From: Mesorhizobium_B sp963522145
Lineage (GTDB): Bacteria; Pseudomonadota; Alphaproteobacteria; Rhizobiales; Rhizobiaceae
Length of the DNA: 64,000 bases
Direction: 5' to 3'
NCBI GenBank assembly: GCA_963522145.1
Contig: CAUQXI010000019.1
Location: 1-64,000, forward strand
Shown here: positions 50,230 to 57,549 of the stretch, in pieces
How the letters are laid out: each line of letters begins with the position of its first letter
How positions within the stretch are numbered: position 1 is the stretch's first letter
Notes under the pieces: generated by a model
What the model was told of the DNA's origin: nothing
Database searches by the model: none
The model's input: the letters and a program-made list of their open reading frames with translations, nothing else
Translations under genes and position numbers: made by a program

Positions 50230-50589
50230 GGCATGAACGTCGCCGAGGGGGTACGCCACCTTCCCCGTGATGCATCAGCCACCCGAAGGCGGCCGACCAT
50301 GCTGGGGCGGATTTCCCAGCTCCACGGCGACTGCGGGTAATATAGCGCTTGCGGGCACAATTCGCAAAGGGCGGCGCCAGCGCGTCTTTACGGCTCGCCC
50401 CTGTCCGGTTTAGCCTCCCCCAGCGAAGATCGCGTCAGCGGCGTTCAAATCCCCTTCAAATTCGATCGTCGCGGTCGACGGAGGGTGCGAAATCGAACCG
50501 GCCGCGCCTGACCGCATCACGCAGCCGAGTTCCGGGGGCCGAATTCGGCCTCCCGACGCAAGGCAACGGACACGGCTAGATGCGCCGGC
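50230..50589. promoter_or_regulatory. Gene-free gap before the protease/scaffold gene
   Basis: 360 bp between the MuF and protease genes. In Mu the late promoter PI lies near this place. It has TTCAAAT twice, 11 bp apart (50444-50450 and 50455-50461), that is one helical turn, and a nearby AT-rich patch. Short ORFs on both strands (one of 76 residues at 50349) look spurious by composition. No terminator is clear. Confidence 0.4.
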
Positions 50590-51660
50590 ATGTCCAAGAC
50601 GCTCCTCACTGCTTTCGCGGCGCCCATCGCCGCGCTCGCTCCGGCCGATGCCCAGGCCGGAAGCTGGGTGCAGCTTTGCCCGGCCGGCAGCTTCAAGGCG
50701 CGTGACGGCCGCGGGCCGTTCGAGGCCGGCAGCGGCGCGGCACTCCAGGCCATCATCGACCGCACCAGGGAAATCGCCGGCGCGACCGAGCTGGTGATCG
50801 ATTACGACCACCAGTCCGTTTTCGGCGCCCGCGACGGCGTCGGAGGCACGGCCAAAGCCGCGGGCTGGGTGAAGGAGCTCGAGGTCCGGGCGGACGGCAT
50901 CTGGGGCCGGATCGAATGGACTGCGGCGGCGGCCGAAGCGATCAGGGCGGGCGAATATCGCTACCTTTCGCCGGTCCTGCTGCAGAGCAAGAGCTCCGGC
51001 CAGGTGCTTGCCATCCGCATGGCGGCGCTCACCAACACGCCGGCCCTCGACCTCGCGCAGGTCGCGGCCAGCGCGAACTTCTCAGTCGAACTGTCCGAAA
51101 AGGGAGCCCCCATGGACAAGATACTTGCGGCCCTCGGCCTGCCCGCGGGCAGCGGGGAAGATGCCGCCCTTTCCGCCATCAACACCCTGCTCACGTCGAG
51201 CACGGCCGTTGCACTGGCAGCCGGGCTGACCGCCGGCGCAAAGTCGGACGAGGTCATTGCCGCCTTCAACTCCAAGGCAGTTTCGCCCGATCCGACAAAG
51301 TTCGTGCCGCTCAGCGCCGTCACGCAGCTGCAGAACGAGGTGAAGGCACTTCAAACGGCGCTCTCGGCCGACAAGGCGGAGGAAGCCGTGGCCCTCGCGG
51401 TCAAGGAAGGCAAGCTTGCGCCTTCCCTGAAGGATTGGGCGATGGGCCTCGCCAAGGCAGACATGGCTGCTTTCCAGGCATTCGCCGCCGGCGCGCCAGT
51501 GCTTACCTCTCAGCAGACGCAGCAGAAGCGGACGCCAGCGCAGGGTGACGCGCCCGTGCTCGACGCTGCCCAGGCTGCGGTTGCGGCTGCGCTCGGCATG
51601 GATGCCAAGGCCTATGCCGCCACCCTCGCCGCCGAGGCGGCCAATCTGGAGGCGCTGTAA
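50590..51660 (+). CDS. Mu I-type prohead protease with scaffold domain
   Basis: 356 residues. The N-terminal half (LVIDYDHQ near residue 70, GYRYLSPVLL-type stretch, NTPALD) is the Mu gpI protease family (peptidase U35). The rest is helical scaffold (residues 175-356, with EVKALQTALSADKAEEAVALAV). An internal in-frame start gives the scaffold alone. The protease matures the head after assembly. Confidence 0.88.
   Translation: MSKTLLTAFAAPIAALAPADAQAGSWVQLCPAGSFKARDGRGPFEAGSGAALQAIIDRTREIAGATELVIDYDHQSVFGARDGVGGTAKAAGWVKELEVRADGIWGRIEWTAAAAEAIRAGEYRYLSPVLLQSKSSGQVLAIRMAALTNTPALDLAQVAASANFSVELSEKGAPMDKILAALGLPAGSGEDAALSAINTLLTSSTAVALAAGLTAGAKSDEVIAAFNSKAVSPDPTKFVPLSAVTQLQNEVKALQTALSADKAEEAVALAVKEGKLAPSLKDWAMGLAKADMAAFQAFAAGAPVLTSQQTQQKRTPAQGDAPVLDAAQAAVAAALGMDAKAYAATLAAEAANLEAL
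51112..51660 (+). CDS. Nested scaffold protein (Mu gpZ-like), internal start
   Basis: Within the protease gene, ATG at 51112 (MDKILAALGLPAG) is preceded by GGGAG at the proper distance (5-6 bases) and starts the scaffold half, giving a 182-residue product. In Mu, Z is made the same way inside I. A separate translation start is therefore likely, though only the sequence supports it. Confidence 0.7.
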   Translation: MDKILAALGLPAGSGEDAALSAINTLLTSSTAVALAAGLTAGAKSDEVIAAFNSKAVSPDPTKFVPLSAVTQLQNEVKALQTALSADKAEEAVALAVKEGKLAPSLKDWAMGLAKADMAAFQAFAAGAPVLTSQQTQQKRTPAQGDAPVLDAAQAAVAAALGMDAKAYAATLAAEAANLEAL

Positions 51661-52073
51661 TGGTCGCTCTCAACAAGGGCCGGGTCGGCACGCTCGCGCG
51701 CTCCGGCGACATGCGCGAGCTTCCCGTTAAGGGCGGCGTCCATCTCTTCATCGGCGCCCTGGCAGCGGTGAACGCTGCCGGCCTGGTCGTGCCCATGACG
51801 GCCGCGCTCAATCTGCGCGGCTTGGGCCGTGTCGAGGCGGACGCCGACAACACGAACGGCGCGGACGGCGCGATCAGGGCGCGGGTCGGCGCGGGCATCT
51901 TCCGCTTCGGGAACTCGGCGGCGGGCGATCTGATCACCGCCGCCGATATCGGCAAGGACTGCTTCGGCGTCGACGACCAGACGGTCGCCAAGACCGATGG
52001 CGGCGGGACGCGGTCGATCGCCGGCAGGATCTTCGACGTCGACCCGGCCGGCGTCTTTGTGAAGTTCAGCTGA
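51660..52073 (+). CDS. Head-cluster phage protein (decoration-like)
   Basis: 137 residues, beta-rich, with a small-domain pattern (KGGVHLFIGALAAVNAAGLVVPMT, RGLGRVEADADNTNG, RARVGAGIFRFGNSA) typical of small head proteins placed between scaffold and major head subunit in Mu-like phages. Start overlaps the scaffold stop (TAATG). Role by position only. Confidence 0.6.
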   Translation: MVALNKGRVGTLARSGDMRELPVKGGVHLFIGALAAVNAAGLVVPMTAALNLRGLGRVEADADNTNGADGAIRARVGAGIFRFGNSAAGDLITAADIGKDCFGVDDQTVAKTDGGGTRSIAGRIFDVDPAGVFVKFS

Positions 52074-52089
52074 GGGCACGAGGAAACCG

Positions 52090-52983
52090 ATGAAGATCAA
52101 TTCAAAGTCGCTCGACGACCTCCGCGTCGGCTTCAAGACCAACTTCCAGCAGGGGCTCGGCCAGGCTGCGCCGCAGTGGCCGCGTATCGCCACCAAAGTT
52201 CAATCTTCGACCCGGTCGGAGACATACGGCTGGCTCGGCAAGATGCCGAACATCCGCGAGTGGATCGGCGACCGCCTCGTGCAGAACCTTTCGGAGCACG
52301 ACTACGAGATCAAGAACAAGTCGTTCGAGATGACGATCGGCGTCGAGCGCGACGAGATCGAGGACGACACGCTCGGGATGTATGGGCCGATGTTCCAGGA
52401 GATGGGCATGTCGACGGCCGCATTCCCTGAGCGGCTCGTCTGGCCGCTCCTGAAGAACGGCTTCTCCTCGACCTGCTATGACGGGCAGTACTACTTCGAC
52501 ACGGACCATCCCGTGATCGACGAGAACGGCAACACCGTTTCGGTCGCCAACACCGATGGCGGCTCGGGCGCGCCCTGGTTCCTCGTCTGCTCGAAGCGCG
52601 CGCTGAAGCCGATCATCTTCCAGGAGCGGAAGAGCTTCGAGTTCGTCGCCATGGACGATCCCAAGGACGAGAGCGTGTTCCGCAAGAAGGAGTTCCAATA
52701 CGGCGTCGATGGCCGGGCGAACGCCGGCTACGGCTTCTGGCAGTTCGCCTGGGGCTCCAAGCAAACGCTGAACGCCGAGAATTATGAGATCGCGCGGACT
52801 GCCATCACCGGCATGAAGGGTGACCACGGCCGCCCGCTCGGCCTGGTGCCCGATCTCCTGATCGTGCCGCCGACGCTGGAAGGCGCCGGCAAGTCGATCC
52901 TCCAGTCGCAGCTCATCAATGGCGGCGAAAGCAACAAGTGGGCCGGCAGCGCCGAGCTCCTGATGGTGCCCTGGCTCGCCTGA
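52090..52983 (+). CDS. Major head subunit (Mu gpT-like)
   Basis: 297 residues of the Mu gpT family: the N-terminal ARVGFKTNFQQGL-type segment, WLGKMPNIREWIGDRLVQNLS, FEMTIGVERDEIEDDTLGMY, and TDHPVIDENGN. It forms the HK97-fold capsid shell. There is no leader to be cut because the scaffold is a separate protein. Genes upstream (protease/scaffold) and downstream fit the Mu order. Confidence 0.94.
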   Translation: MKINSKSLDDLRVGFKTNFQQGLGQAAPQWPRIATKVQSSTRSETYGWLGKMPNIREWIGDRLVQNLSEHDYEIKNKSFEMTIGVERDEIEDDTLGMYGPMFQEMGMSTAAFPERLVWPLLKNGFSSTCYDGQYYFDTDHPVIDENGNTVSVANTDGGSGAPWFLVCSKRALKPIIFQERKSFEFVAMDDPKDESVFRKKEFQYGVDGRANAGYGFWQFAWGSKQTLNAENYEIARTAITGMKGDHGRPLGLVPDLLIVPPTLEGAGKSILQSQLINGGESNKWAGSAELLMVPWLA

Positions 52984-53014
52984 TCGGGCGCGGCCTAAGC
53001 AACGGAGGCCCTTC

Positions 53015-53269
53015 GTGAGCGAGCAGGACGAGGTTCAGTCAGTCGCGGCAGGCCAGTTGAAGGCCCTGATCGAGCGCATCGAGCGGCTGGAAGCCGACAA
53101 GCAGCAGGTCGCGGACGACATCAAGGATGTCTATGCCGAGGCCAAGGGCACCGGCTTCGACATCAAGGCACTGCGCACAATCGTCCGCCTGCGCAAGAAG
53201 GAAGCCTCCGAGCGCGAGGAAGAGGAGTCGATCCTCGATCTCTACAAGGCTGCGCTTGGAATGGCCTGA
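53015..53269 (+). CDS. GapR/DUF2312 nucleoid-associated protein homologue
   Basis: 84 residues, GTG start with GGAGG upstream. It matches GapR/DUF2312 along its length: AGQLKALIERIERLEADKQQVADDIKDVYAEAKGTGFDIKALRTIV and the end EEESILDLYKAALGMA. GapR binds AT-rich, overtwisted DNA ahead of replication and transcription machinery in alphaproteobacteria. Here it sits inside the phage head cluster, between gpT and a gp35-like gene, which is unusual. Whether it acts on phage DNA, host DNA or packaging is unknown. Confidence 0.9.
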   Translation: MSEQDEVQSVAAGQLKALIERIERLEADKQQVADDIKDVYAEAKGTGFDIKALRTIVRLRKKEASEREEEESILDLYKAALGMA

Positions 53270-53296
53270 TTTGCCGGCGGGTTTTGGGAATGAGGC

Positions 53297-53313
53297 TTCA
53301 AACGAGGTTTGAA
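53297..53313 (+). promoter_or_regulatory. Hairpin with the ribosome-binding site in its loop
   Basis: TTCAAAC-GAG-GTTTGAA: perfect 7-bp arms with a 3-base loop, ending three bases before the ATG at 53316. The GAGG ribosome signal is in the loop and adjacent base. The arms are AT-rich in otherwise GC-rich DNA. It may tune translation of the next gene. Confidence 0.5.
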
Positions 53314-53315
53314 CG

Positions 53316-53708
53316 ATGAAGGCCACACGCAACAAGGCACTTGGTGCCAGCCTTCCCGAGGGGGCAGCGGACGTTTCGGCGGACGCGGGCAAGCCTCCGG
53401 TCGCTGCGGGCGGAGCTCAGCCCGACACGACCTTGGCCGGAGAGATCGGAACCTCTCCGGCGACCAATACTCCCGAGAGCGAAGGCGGGGCGGAGGCGGG
53501 CGTGCTTGGCACAGGGAAACCCGCCTCCGCCGAGTCGTTCAGCGTCCGGGTGACTACCAAACGGGAGGGTTTCCGCCGCGCCGGGATGACGTTTTACGCG
53601 ACGCGCGAGTTCAAGCCGGGCGAGCTGAGCGAAGTGGATGTCGCCATGCTCAGCCGTGATCCATCGCTCGTGGTGGAGATCATCCCCCACGTCACGAGCG
53701 AGTCCTGA
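53316..53708 (+). CDS. HI1506/Mu gp35-like head-tail protein
   Basis: 130 residues. The first 75 are low-complexity and Ala/Pro-rich; the rest (FSVRVTTKREGFRRAGMTFYATREFKPGELSEVDVAMLSRDPSLVVEI) forms the small beta-alpha fold seen in Mu gp35/HI1506. It lies between the GapR homologue and the DUF1320 gene as in Mu. Confidence 0.78.
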   Translation: MKATRNKALGASLPEGAADVSADAGKPPVAAGGAQPDTTLAGEIGTSPATNTPESEGGAEAGVLGTGKPASAESFSVRVTTKREGFRRAGMTFYATREFKPGELSEVDVAMLSRDPSLVVEIIPHVTSES

Positions 53709-53713
53709 CCTTC

Positions 53714-54145
53714 ATGTCCTACGCCACCGTCCAGGATCTGATCGACCGGTTCGGCGCGACGGAGCTCATGCAGCTGACTGATCGCGTCAATCGTCCCGCG
53801 ACCACGATCGACAGCGTCGTCGCCGGCAAGGCGCTGGACGATGCCGAAGACTTCGTGAACGGCTACCTGGCCAAGGTCCACGCCCTGCCGCTTTCGACCA
53901 CGCCCGGCATCCTCACCCGCATGACCGCCGACATCGCGCGCTATTTCCTGCACGGCAAGGCGGCTGACAAGGATGGGCCGGTGGCTCGCGCCTACGATCA
54001 GGCGCTTGCCTGGCTCAAGGATGTTGCGCGTGGCCTGGTCGCTCTCGAGGCAGAGGGCGTCGCGCCGGCGCAGTCGGGCGGCGGGACGGTCCAGGCGAAC
54101 CCCTCCACGCGCGTCTTCACGCGCGACAGCTTGCGAGGGGCGTGA
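53714..54145 (+). CDS. DUF1320 protein (Mu gp36-like)
   Basis: 143 residues: SYATVQDLIDRFGATELMQLTD, DAEDFVNGYL, LTRMTADIARYFL and the C-terminal Gly/Gln-rich region are typical of DUF1320, a head-completion (connector) protein. Its stop overlaps the next gene (TGATG). Confidence 0.88.
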   Translation: MSYATVQDLIDRFGATELMQLTDRVNRPATTIDSVVAGKALDDAEDFVNGYLAKVHALPLSTTPGILTRMTADIARYFLHGKAADKDGPVARAYDQALAWLKDVARGLVALEAEGVAPAQSGGGTVQANPSTRVFTRDSLRGA

Positions 54146-54714
54146 TGGCCGGCGTCCAGATCCGCGTCGACGAAGGCAACGCCTCGGCCACATTGAGCCG
54201 GGTGATCGGCGTCGCGCAAAACCCGGCCGCGGTCATGTCGGCGATCGCCGGCTATCTTGTGACCTCGACGCAGCGCCACTTCGAGAAGGAGAAAGGCCCC
54301 ACGGGACGCTGGCCGGCCCTTTCGCCGCGAACGGCAGAAAAGCGGATCGGAAAGCGACGGCGCGGCACGGCCAACATGCTGCGCGTGTCCGGCCGGCTTT
54401 ATTCGAGCATCGTGGGAGAGTCCGACCAAACCGAAGCCAGGGTCGGAACCAACGTGGTCTATGCGGCCATCCACCAGTTCGGCGGCGCGATCGACATGCA
54501 CGCCCGCTCGCAGCAGGCGCATTTCTCCACCGGCAAGGGCCGCAAGAAGTTCGTGAAGGCATCTGCCAAGCGGAAAACTTCGCGCTGGATCACGATCGGC
54601 GCCCACCAGGTGAAGATCCCGGCGCGCCCCTTCCTCTACCTCGACGACCAGGACGCCAAGGAGATCGAGCAGATCGCCGAGGATGCCTTCAGGGCCGAGG
54701 CGGCACAGCCATGA
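54145..54714 (+). CDS. Virion morphogenesis protein (Mu gpG-like)
   Basis: 189 residues with the morphogenesis-protein pattern: QRHFEKEKGPTGRWPALSP, RTAEKRIGKRRRG, LRVSGRLYSSI, the IHQFGGAIDM motif, and a C-terminal basic region ending in RPFLYLDDQD. In Mu gpG sits next to F; here it lies after gp36, an order seen in Mu/sipho hybrids. ATG overlaps the DUF1320 stop. Confidence 0.85.
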   Translation: MAGVQIRVDEGNASATLSRVIGVAQNPAAVMSAIAGYLVTSTQRHFEKEKGPTGRWPALSPRTAEKRIGKRRRGTANMLRVSGRLYSSIVGESDQTEARVGTNVVYAAIHQFGGAIDMHARSQQAHFSTGKGRKKFVKASAKRKTSRWITIGAHQVKIPARPFLYLDDQDAKEIEQIAEDAFRAEAAQP

Positions 54715-55145
54715 CCATCGCGTCCGACTTCATCGCCCGCCTCAAGGCAATCGACCCTCCCGTCTTCGCGATCGTGGAAGGCGCCGGCGAGTTCGCGGCC
54801 ATCGACAGGTCGCCGCCGACCGCCATGCCGGCCGCCTTTGTCCTGATCGAGACGGAGGAAAGCGCCGAAAGCGAGCGTGGCACCGGCCCGGTCCTGCAGC
54901 GCTGCGAGGCGGACGTGGCCGTGGTGATCGTCACCGACAATGTTTCCGACGCGACCGGCGGCGCTGCCGCTGCCGATCTGGAAACGCTGAAGGCCAAGGT
55001 GCGCGGCGCTCTGATCGGTTTCGTTCCCGACGCCGAGGGTGCGGACCCTGTCCAGCACATCTCCGGCGAGCTTCTGAAGGCGCGCGGCGGCACGCTCTGG
55101 CAGAAGGAACTGTTCGCCGTCGCCTTCTACCTCGAGGAGCAGTGA
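54711..55145 (+). CDS. Tail terminator-like protein (Mu gp37-like)
   Basis: 144 residues. The pattern ASDFIARLKAIDPPVFAIVEGAGEFA, RCEADVAVVIVTDN, and the end KELFAVAFYLEEQ agree with gp37/tail-terminator proteins, which close the tail tube. ATGA overlap with the gpG-like gene. Confidence 0.7.
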   Translation: MTIASDFIARLKAIDPPVFAIVEGAGEFAAIDRSPPTAMPAAFVLIETEESAESERGTGPVLQRCEADVAVVIVTDNVSDATGGAAAADLETLKAKVRGALIGFVPDAEGADPVQHISGELLKARGGTLWQKELFAVAFYLEEQ

Positions 55146-55146
55146 C

Positions 55147-55326
55147 GTGGCCAAGGAACCGATCATCACCGAGCGCACCGGCGGCGCCTATGAGGCCGAC
55201 CCGAAGACGGGGAAGGTGCGGCGCGTGGAGCCGGAAATGAAGCTGCCGGAGATCCCGCAGCCGGTTGCCGCGCCTGCTTCCGAACCGGCGCCGGCGCTTG
55301 TCCCCGCGACCGAGAAGGAAGGCTAG
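55147..55326 (+). CDS. Small head-tail linker region protein
   Basis: A GTG-started 59-residue product (MAKEPIITERTGG at the start, RVEPEMKLPEIPQP mid-way) with a Pro/Ala-rich C-terminus. It starts two bases after the gp37-like stop and ends four bases before the tail tube gene, with no room between, so it is likely translated. A gp38-like position, but its sequence is not clearly DUF2635. Confidence 0.5.
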   Translation: MAKEPIITERTGGAYEADPKTGKVRRVEPEMKLPEIPQPVAAPASEPAPALVPATEKEG

Positions 55327-55329
55327 ACC

Positions 55330-56262
55330 ATGGCCAAACGCTACTGGCGCAAGCTATCCGCGCTGATCAAGCCCGAAGCGATCTACGGCGCGGACGCGGT
55401 TCCCACGGGCGCCGCGAACGCGATCCTCATGCAGGACGTGCAGTTCACGCCGCTGGAGGCGCAGGAGATCAGCCGCGACCTCCTCCTGCCCTGGATGGGC
55501 CATCAGGGCGTCATCCTGTCCGGCTATCTGGCGCGGCTCGAAGGCTCCGTCGAGCTGGCCGGGTCGGGCGAAGCCGGAACGGCGCCGCGCTTCGGTCCCC
55601 TTCTTCGGGCCTGCGGCATGAGCCAGCTCGCAACCCCAGGCACGAAGGTCGAGTATCAGCCGATCTCCGACGGCCAGGAGGCCGTGACGATCTACTATAA
55701 TCGAGACAAGACGCGGCAGGCCGTCCTGGGCGCCCGCGGATCATGGCGGAAAGAGCTCGGCCCGAACAGCATCCCGCGCCTGCGCTTCAATCTCCTCGGC
55801 CTGCACGGCACGCTCGCCGACGAAGCGCTGCCGCTGACGGCGCCAGCCGGCTTCATCAAGCCCGTGCCGGTCAACAAGCAGAATACGAGCTTCACCCTGC
55901 ATGGCGTGGCGCTGCCGACCGAACGCATCTCGATCGACCTGGGCAACCAGGTCGAGGCGCGCCAGCTCATCAACGAGGAGTCGGTGGAGATCGTCGATCG
56001 AAAGTCGACGGGCTCGGTCGTCATCGAAGCGACCCAGCTCGCGGTGAAGAACTGGATCCAGACGGCGAAGGATCACACGACCGGCGCCATGAGCCTGATC
56101 CATGGCCTGACCGCCGGCAACATCTGCGAGATCGCCGCGCCGGCGGTCCAGATCGGCCGCCCCGGCGAGGGTCAGACGCAGGGCATCCTCAACAACACCC
56201 TGCCGCTGATGTTCCTGCCGACCGATGCCGGCAATGACGAGCTCAAACTGACGTTCCGCTGA
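55330..56262 (+). CDS. Tail tube protein (siphovirus type)
   Basis: 310 residues: a tail-tube-like protein (YWRKLSALIKPEAIYGADAVPTGA, LEGSVELAGSGEAGTAPRFGPLLRACG, and a C-terminal beta-rich region). It replaces the contractile sheath/tube pair of Mu, indicating a long flexible tail. It is placed before the assembly chaperone and tape measure, the standard siphovirus order. No sheath gene is seen. Confidence 0.8.
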   Translation: MAKRYWRKLSALIKPEAIYGADAVPTGAANAILMQDVQFTPLEAQEISRDLLLPWMGHQGVILSGYLARLEGSVELAGSGEAGTAPRFGPLLRACGMSQLATPGTKVEYQPISDGQEAVTIYYNRDKTRQAVLGARGSWRKELGPNSIPRLRFNLLGLHGTLADEALPLTAPAGFIKPVPVNKQNTSFTLHGVALPTERISIDLGNQVEARQLINEESVEIVDRKSTGSVVIEATQLAVKNWIQTAKDHTTGAMSLIHGLTAGNICEIAAPAVQIGRPGEGQTQGILNNTLPLMFLPTDAGNDELKLTFR

Positions 56263-56305
56263 GCGAAAGCACTTCCGCGCCTGGGCGTCGCGTCGCCCTC
56301 AAACC

Positions 56306-56328
56306 CGCTTCAAACAGGCTTTGAAGCG
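56306..56328 (+). promoter_or_regulatory. Second TTCAAA hairpin, before the tail chaperone
   Basis: CGCTTCAAA-CAGGC-TTTGAAGCG: perfect 9-bp arms, and outer bases (CTCAAA and TTTCGAG) extend the pairing with a small bulge. It ends 18 bases before ATG 56347, whose GAGGGAGG lies just after. It shares the TTCAAA/TTTGAA core with the hairpin at 53297-53313. It has no T-tract. Confidence 0.5.
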
Positions 56329-56346
56329 CTTTCGAGGGAGGGCTTC

Positions 56347-56727
56347 ATGCCCGCAAAATTCCGCCTGGTGACCGAGCATCTTTACTGGTGGCCGGTCGAG
56401 ATCAAGATGCCGAGCGCGACCCGCTCCGGTGCCTGGGACACGCACAGCTTCGAGGCGCAGTTCGCGGCCGTGCCTGCGAGCGAGGCGCGCAAGATCGCTG
56501 GCGAGATCGCGGCGCTTGCTTCGGCCGAGGAGCGCGCGGAACGCGAACATGCCGTGCTCATCGGCGCCGTGCGCGATTGGCGCAACGTGGTCGATGACGA
56601 CGACCAGCCCGTGCCGTTCTCCGAGGATGCGTTGCGCCAGGCCATGGAGCTCGGCTGGTTCCGTAACGGGCTGTATCGCGCCTATTTTCGCTCGCTGGTG
56701 CATGACGATGCCCGCCTGGGAAACTGA
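56347..56727 (+). CDS. Tail assembly chaperone (G-like), short product
   Basis: 126 residues (LVTEHLYWWPVEIKMPS, EAQFAAVPASEARKIAGEIAALA), a tail assembly chaperone by position between tail tube and tape measure. Its last codons are CTG GGA AAC TGA: the heptamer G-GGA-AAC (56718-56724) allows a -1 slip into the next frame, giving a longer GT-like product. Both forms are usually needed for siphovirus tail building. Confidence 0.82.
   Translation: MPAKFRLVTEHLYWWPVEIKMPSATRSGAWDTHSFEAQFAAVPASEARKIAGEIAALASAEERAEREHAVLIGAVRDWRNVVDDDDQPVPFSEDALRQAMELGWFRNGLYRAYFRSLVHDDARLGN
56718..56724 (+). promoter_or_regulatory. Programmed -1 frameshift slippery site GGGAAAC
   Basis: The heptamer fits X-XXY-YYZ in the chaperone frame and is directly followed by the stop TGA at 56725-56727. 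The -1 frame is open from 56706 to the DUF1799 stop at 57107, so slippage yields a fusion of about 253 residues. Lambda's G/GT genes slip at a similar G3A3 sequence. Confidence 0.8.
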
Positions 56728-57107
56728 GGGCGGCCGCGCGCTCCTGGGCGCACGCGCGGTCGGGCACGAGCGACCCATCGGAAGCGGCGACGCTCGACGC
56801 GGAGGTGCTGGCAGACTTCGCGGCGCTAGGCGTGGAGATCAAGCTGGAGCCGGCCGACGAGGCGGAGGACGGGTTTCCCGTCTGGGACAGCAACTGGCGG
56901 AGCTTGCTTGCCTTCCTCGATGCCGAAACGCAGTGGCGGGCGGTGGCGGGCTTCGGTGGCGTGCTCTGGCTGGGGCTGGACTATGCCGGCCTGCGGCCGC
57001 TGATCGAGCATGGCTCGGGGCGGGTCGACGGGAAGCTCTTCGCCGACATTCGCGCGATGGAACGGGCGGCGCTGCCGGTGCTCAACGCGCCGCGTCCGGA
57101 GTCGTGA
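56724..57107 (+). CDS. DUF1799 C-terminal extension made by -1 frameshift (T-like)
   Basis: 127 codons after the slip. The DUF1799 core is visible: DGFPVWDSNWRSLLAFLDAETQWRAVAGFGG, WLGLDYAGLRPLIEH, and KLFADIRAMERAAL. Read alone it could start only at GTG 56805 with a weak signal, so the fusion to the upstream chaperone is the likelier form. The coordinates given are those of the shifted reading frame. Confidence 0.78.
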   Translation: MRAAARSWAHARSGTSDPSEAATLDAEVLADFAALGVEIKLEPADEAEDGFPVWDSNWRSLLAFLDAETQWRAVAGFGGVLWLGLDYAGLRPLIEHGSGRVDGKLFADIRAMERAALPVLNAPRPES

Positions 57108-57112
57108 TCGTG

Positions 57113-57460
57113 TCAGGCGGACGCGAACTCGTGGCCGCAATAGCGGCAGATGCGCGCCTGCGCCTTCACCTCCTCCGCGCAATCTGGGCAGACCTTTGTG
57201 CCGCCGGCGGCCGCGGGCGGTGCGGCCTGGACGGTAACCGGCCGGGCGCGACGTTCATCGGACAGCAGCGCCACCACCAGCATGCCGATGAGCGTGAACA
57301 GGAAGCCCAGCCAGAAGCCGGCCGGGCCGCTGCGCCCCTTGACTTCCATCGTCTTCCAGCACCAGAGGCCGGCGCCGATCGCCGCCAGAAGATAGACCAG
57401 GCCGATCAGGGGCATCGCGTCGGTCCAGCTGCGCACGTGTTTGCCTCCCGCTTGTGCCAT
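57113..57460 (-). CDS. Reverse-strand membrane protein with C-terminal zinc ribbon (moron candidate)
   Basis: 115 residues (start uncertain; ATG 57460 used, longest frame starts at 57529). Two membrane helices (MPLIGLVYLLAAIGAGLWCW and GFWLGFLFTLIGMLVVALL) and a zinc ribbon CPDC...CRYC at the end. It is the only leftward gene in the late region, set between the chaperone and tape measure genes, so it is likely a moron expressed in the lysogen. No good ribosome signal was found. Confidence 0.65.
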   Translation of the reverse strand: MAQAGGKHVRSWTDAMPLIGLVYLLAAIGAGLWCWKTMEVKGRSGPAGFWLGFLFTLIGMLVVALLSDERRARPVTVQAAPPAAAGGTKVCPDCAEEVKAQARICRYCGHEFASA

Positions 57461-57549
57461 GAACAGCGGGCATTCAAAGAGCAGCGATTGCGCTCTGTCC
57501 AGAGCCGCCGGCAGGTTGTCCATTCCCATGTTGCGCGGGGTGTTCGCGC

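Noticed and set aside
50349..50579. 76-codon plus-strand frame in the gap before the protease gene
   Set aside because: No ribosome signal, Arg/Ser-rich shadow-like composition and no similarity.
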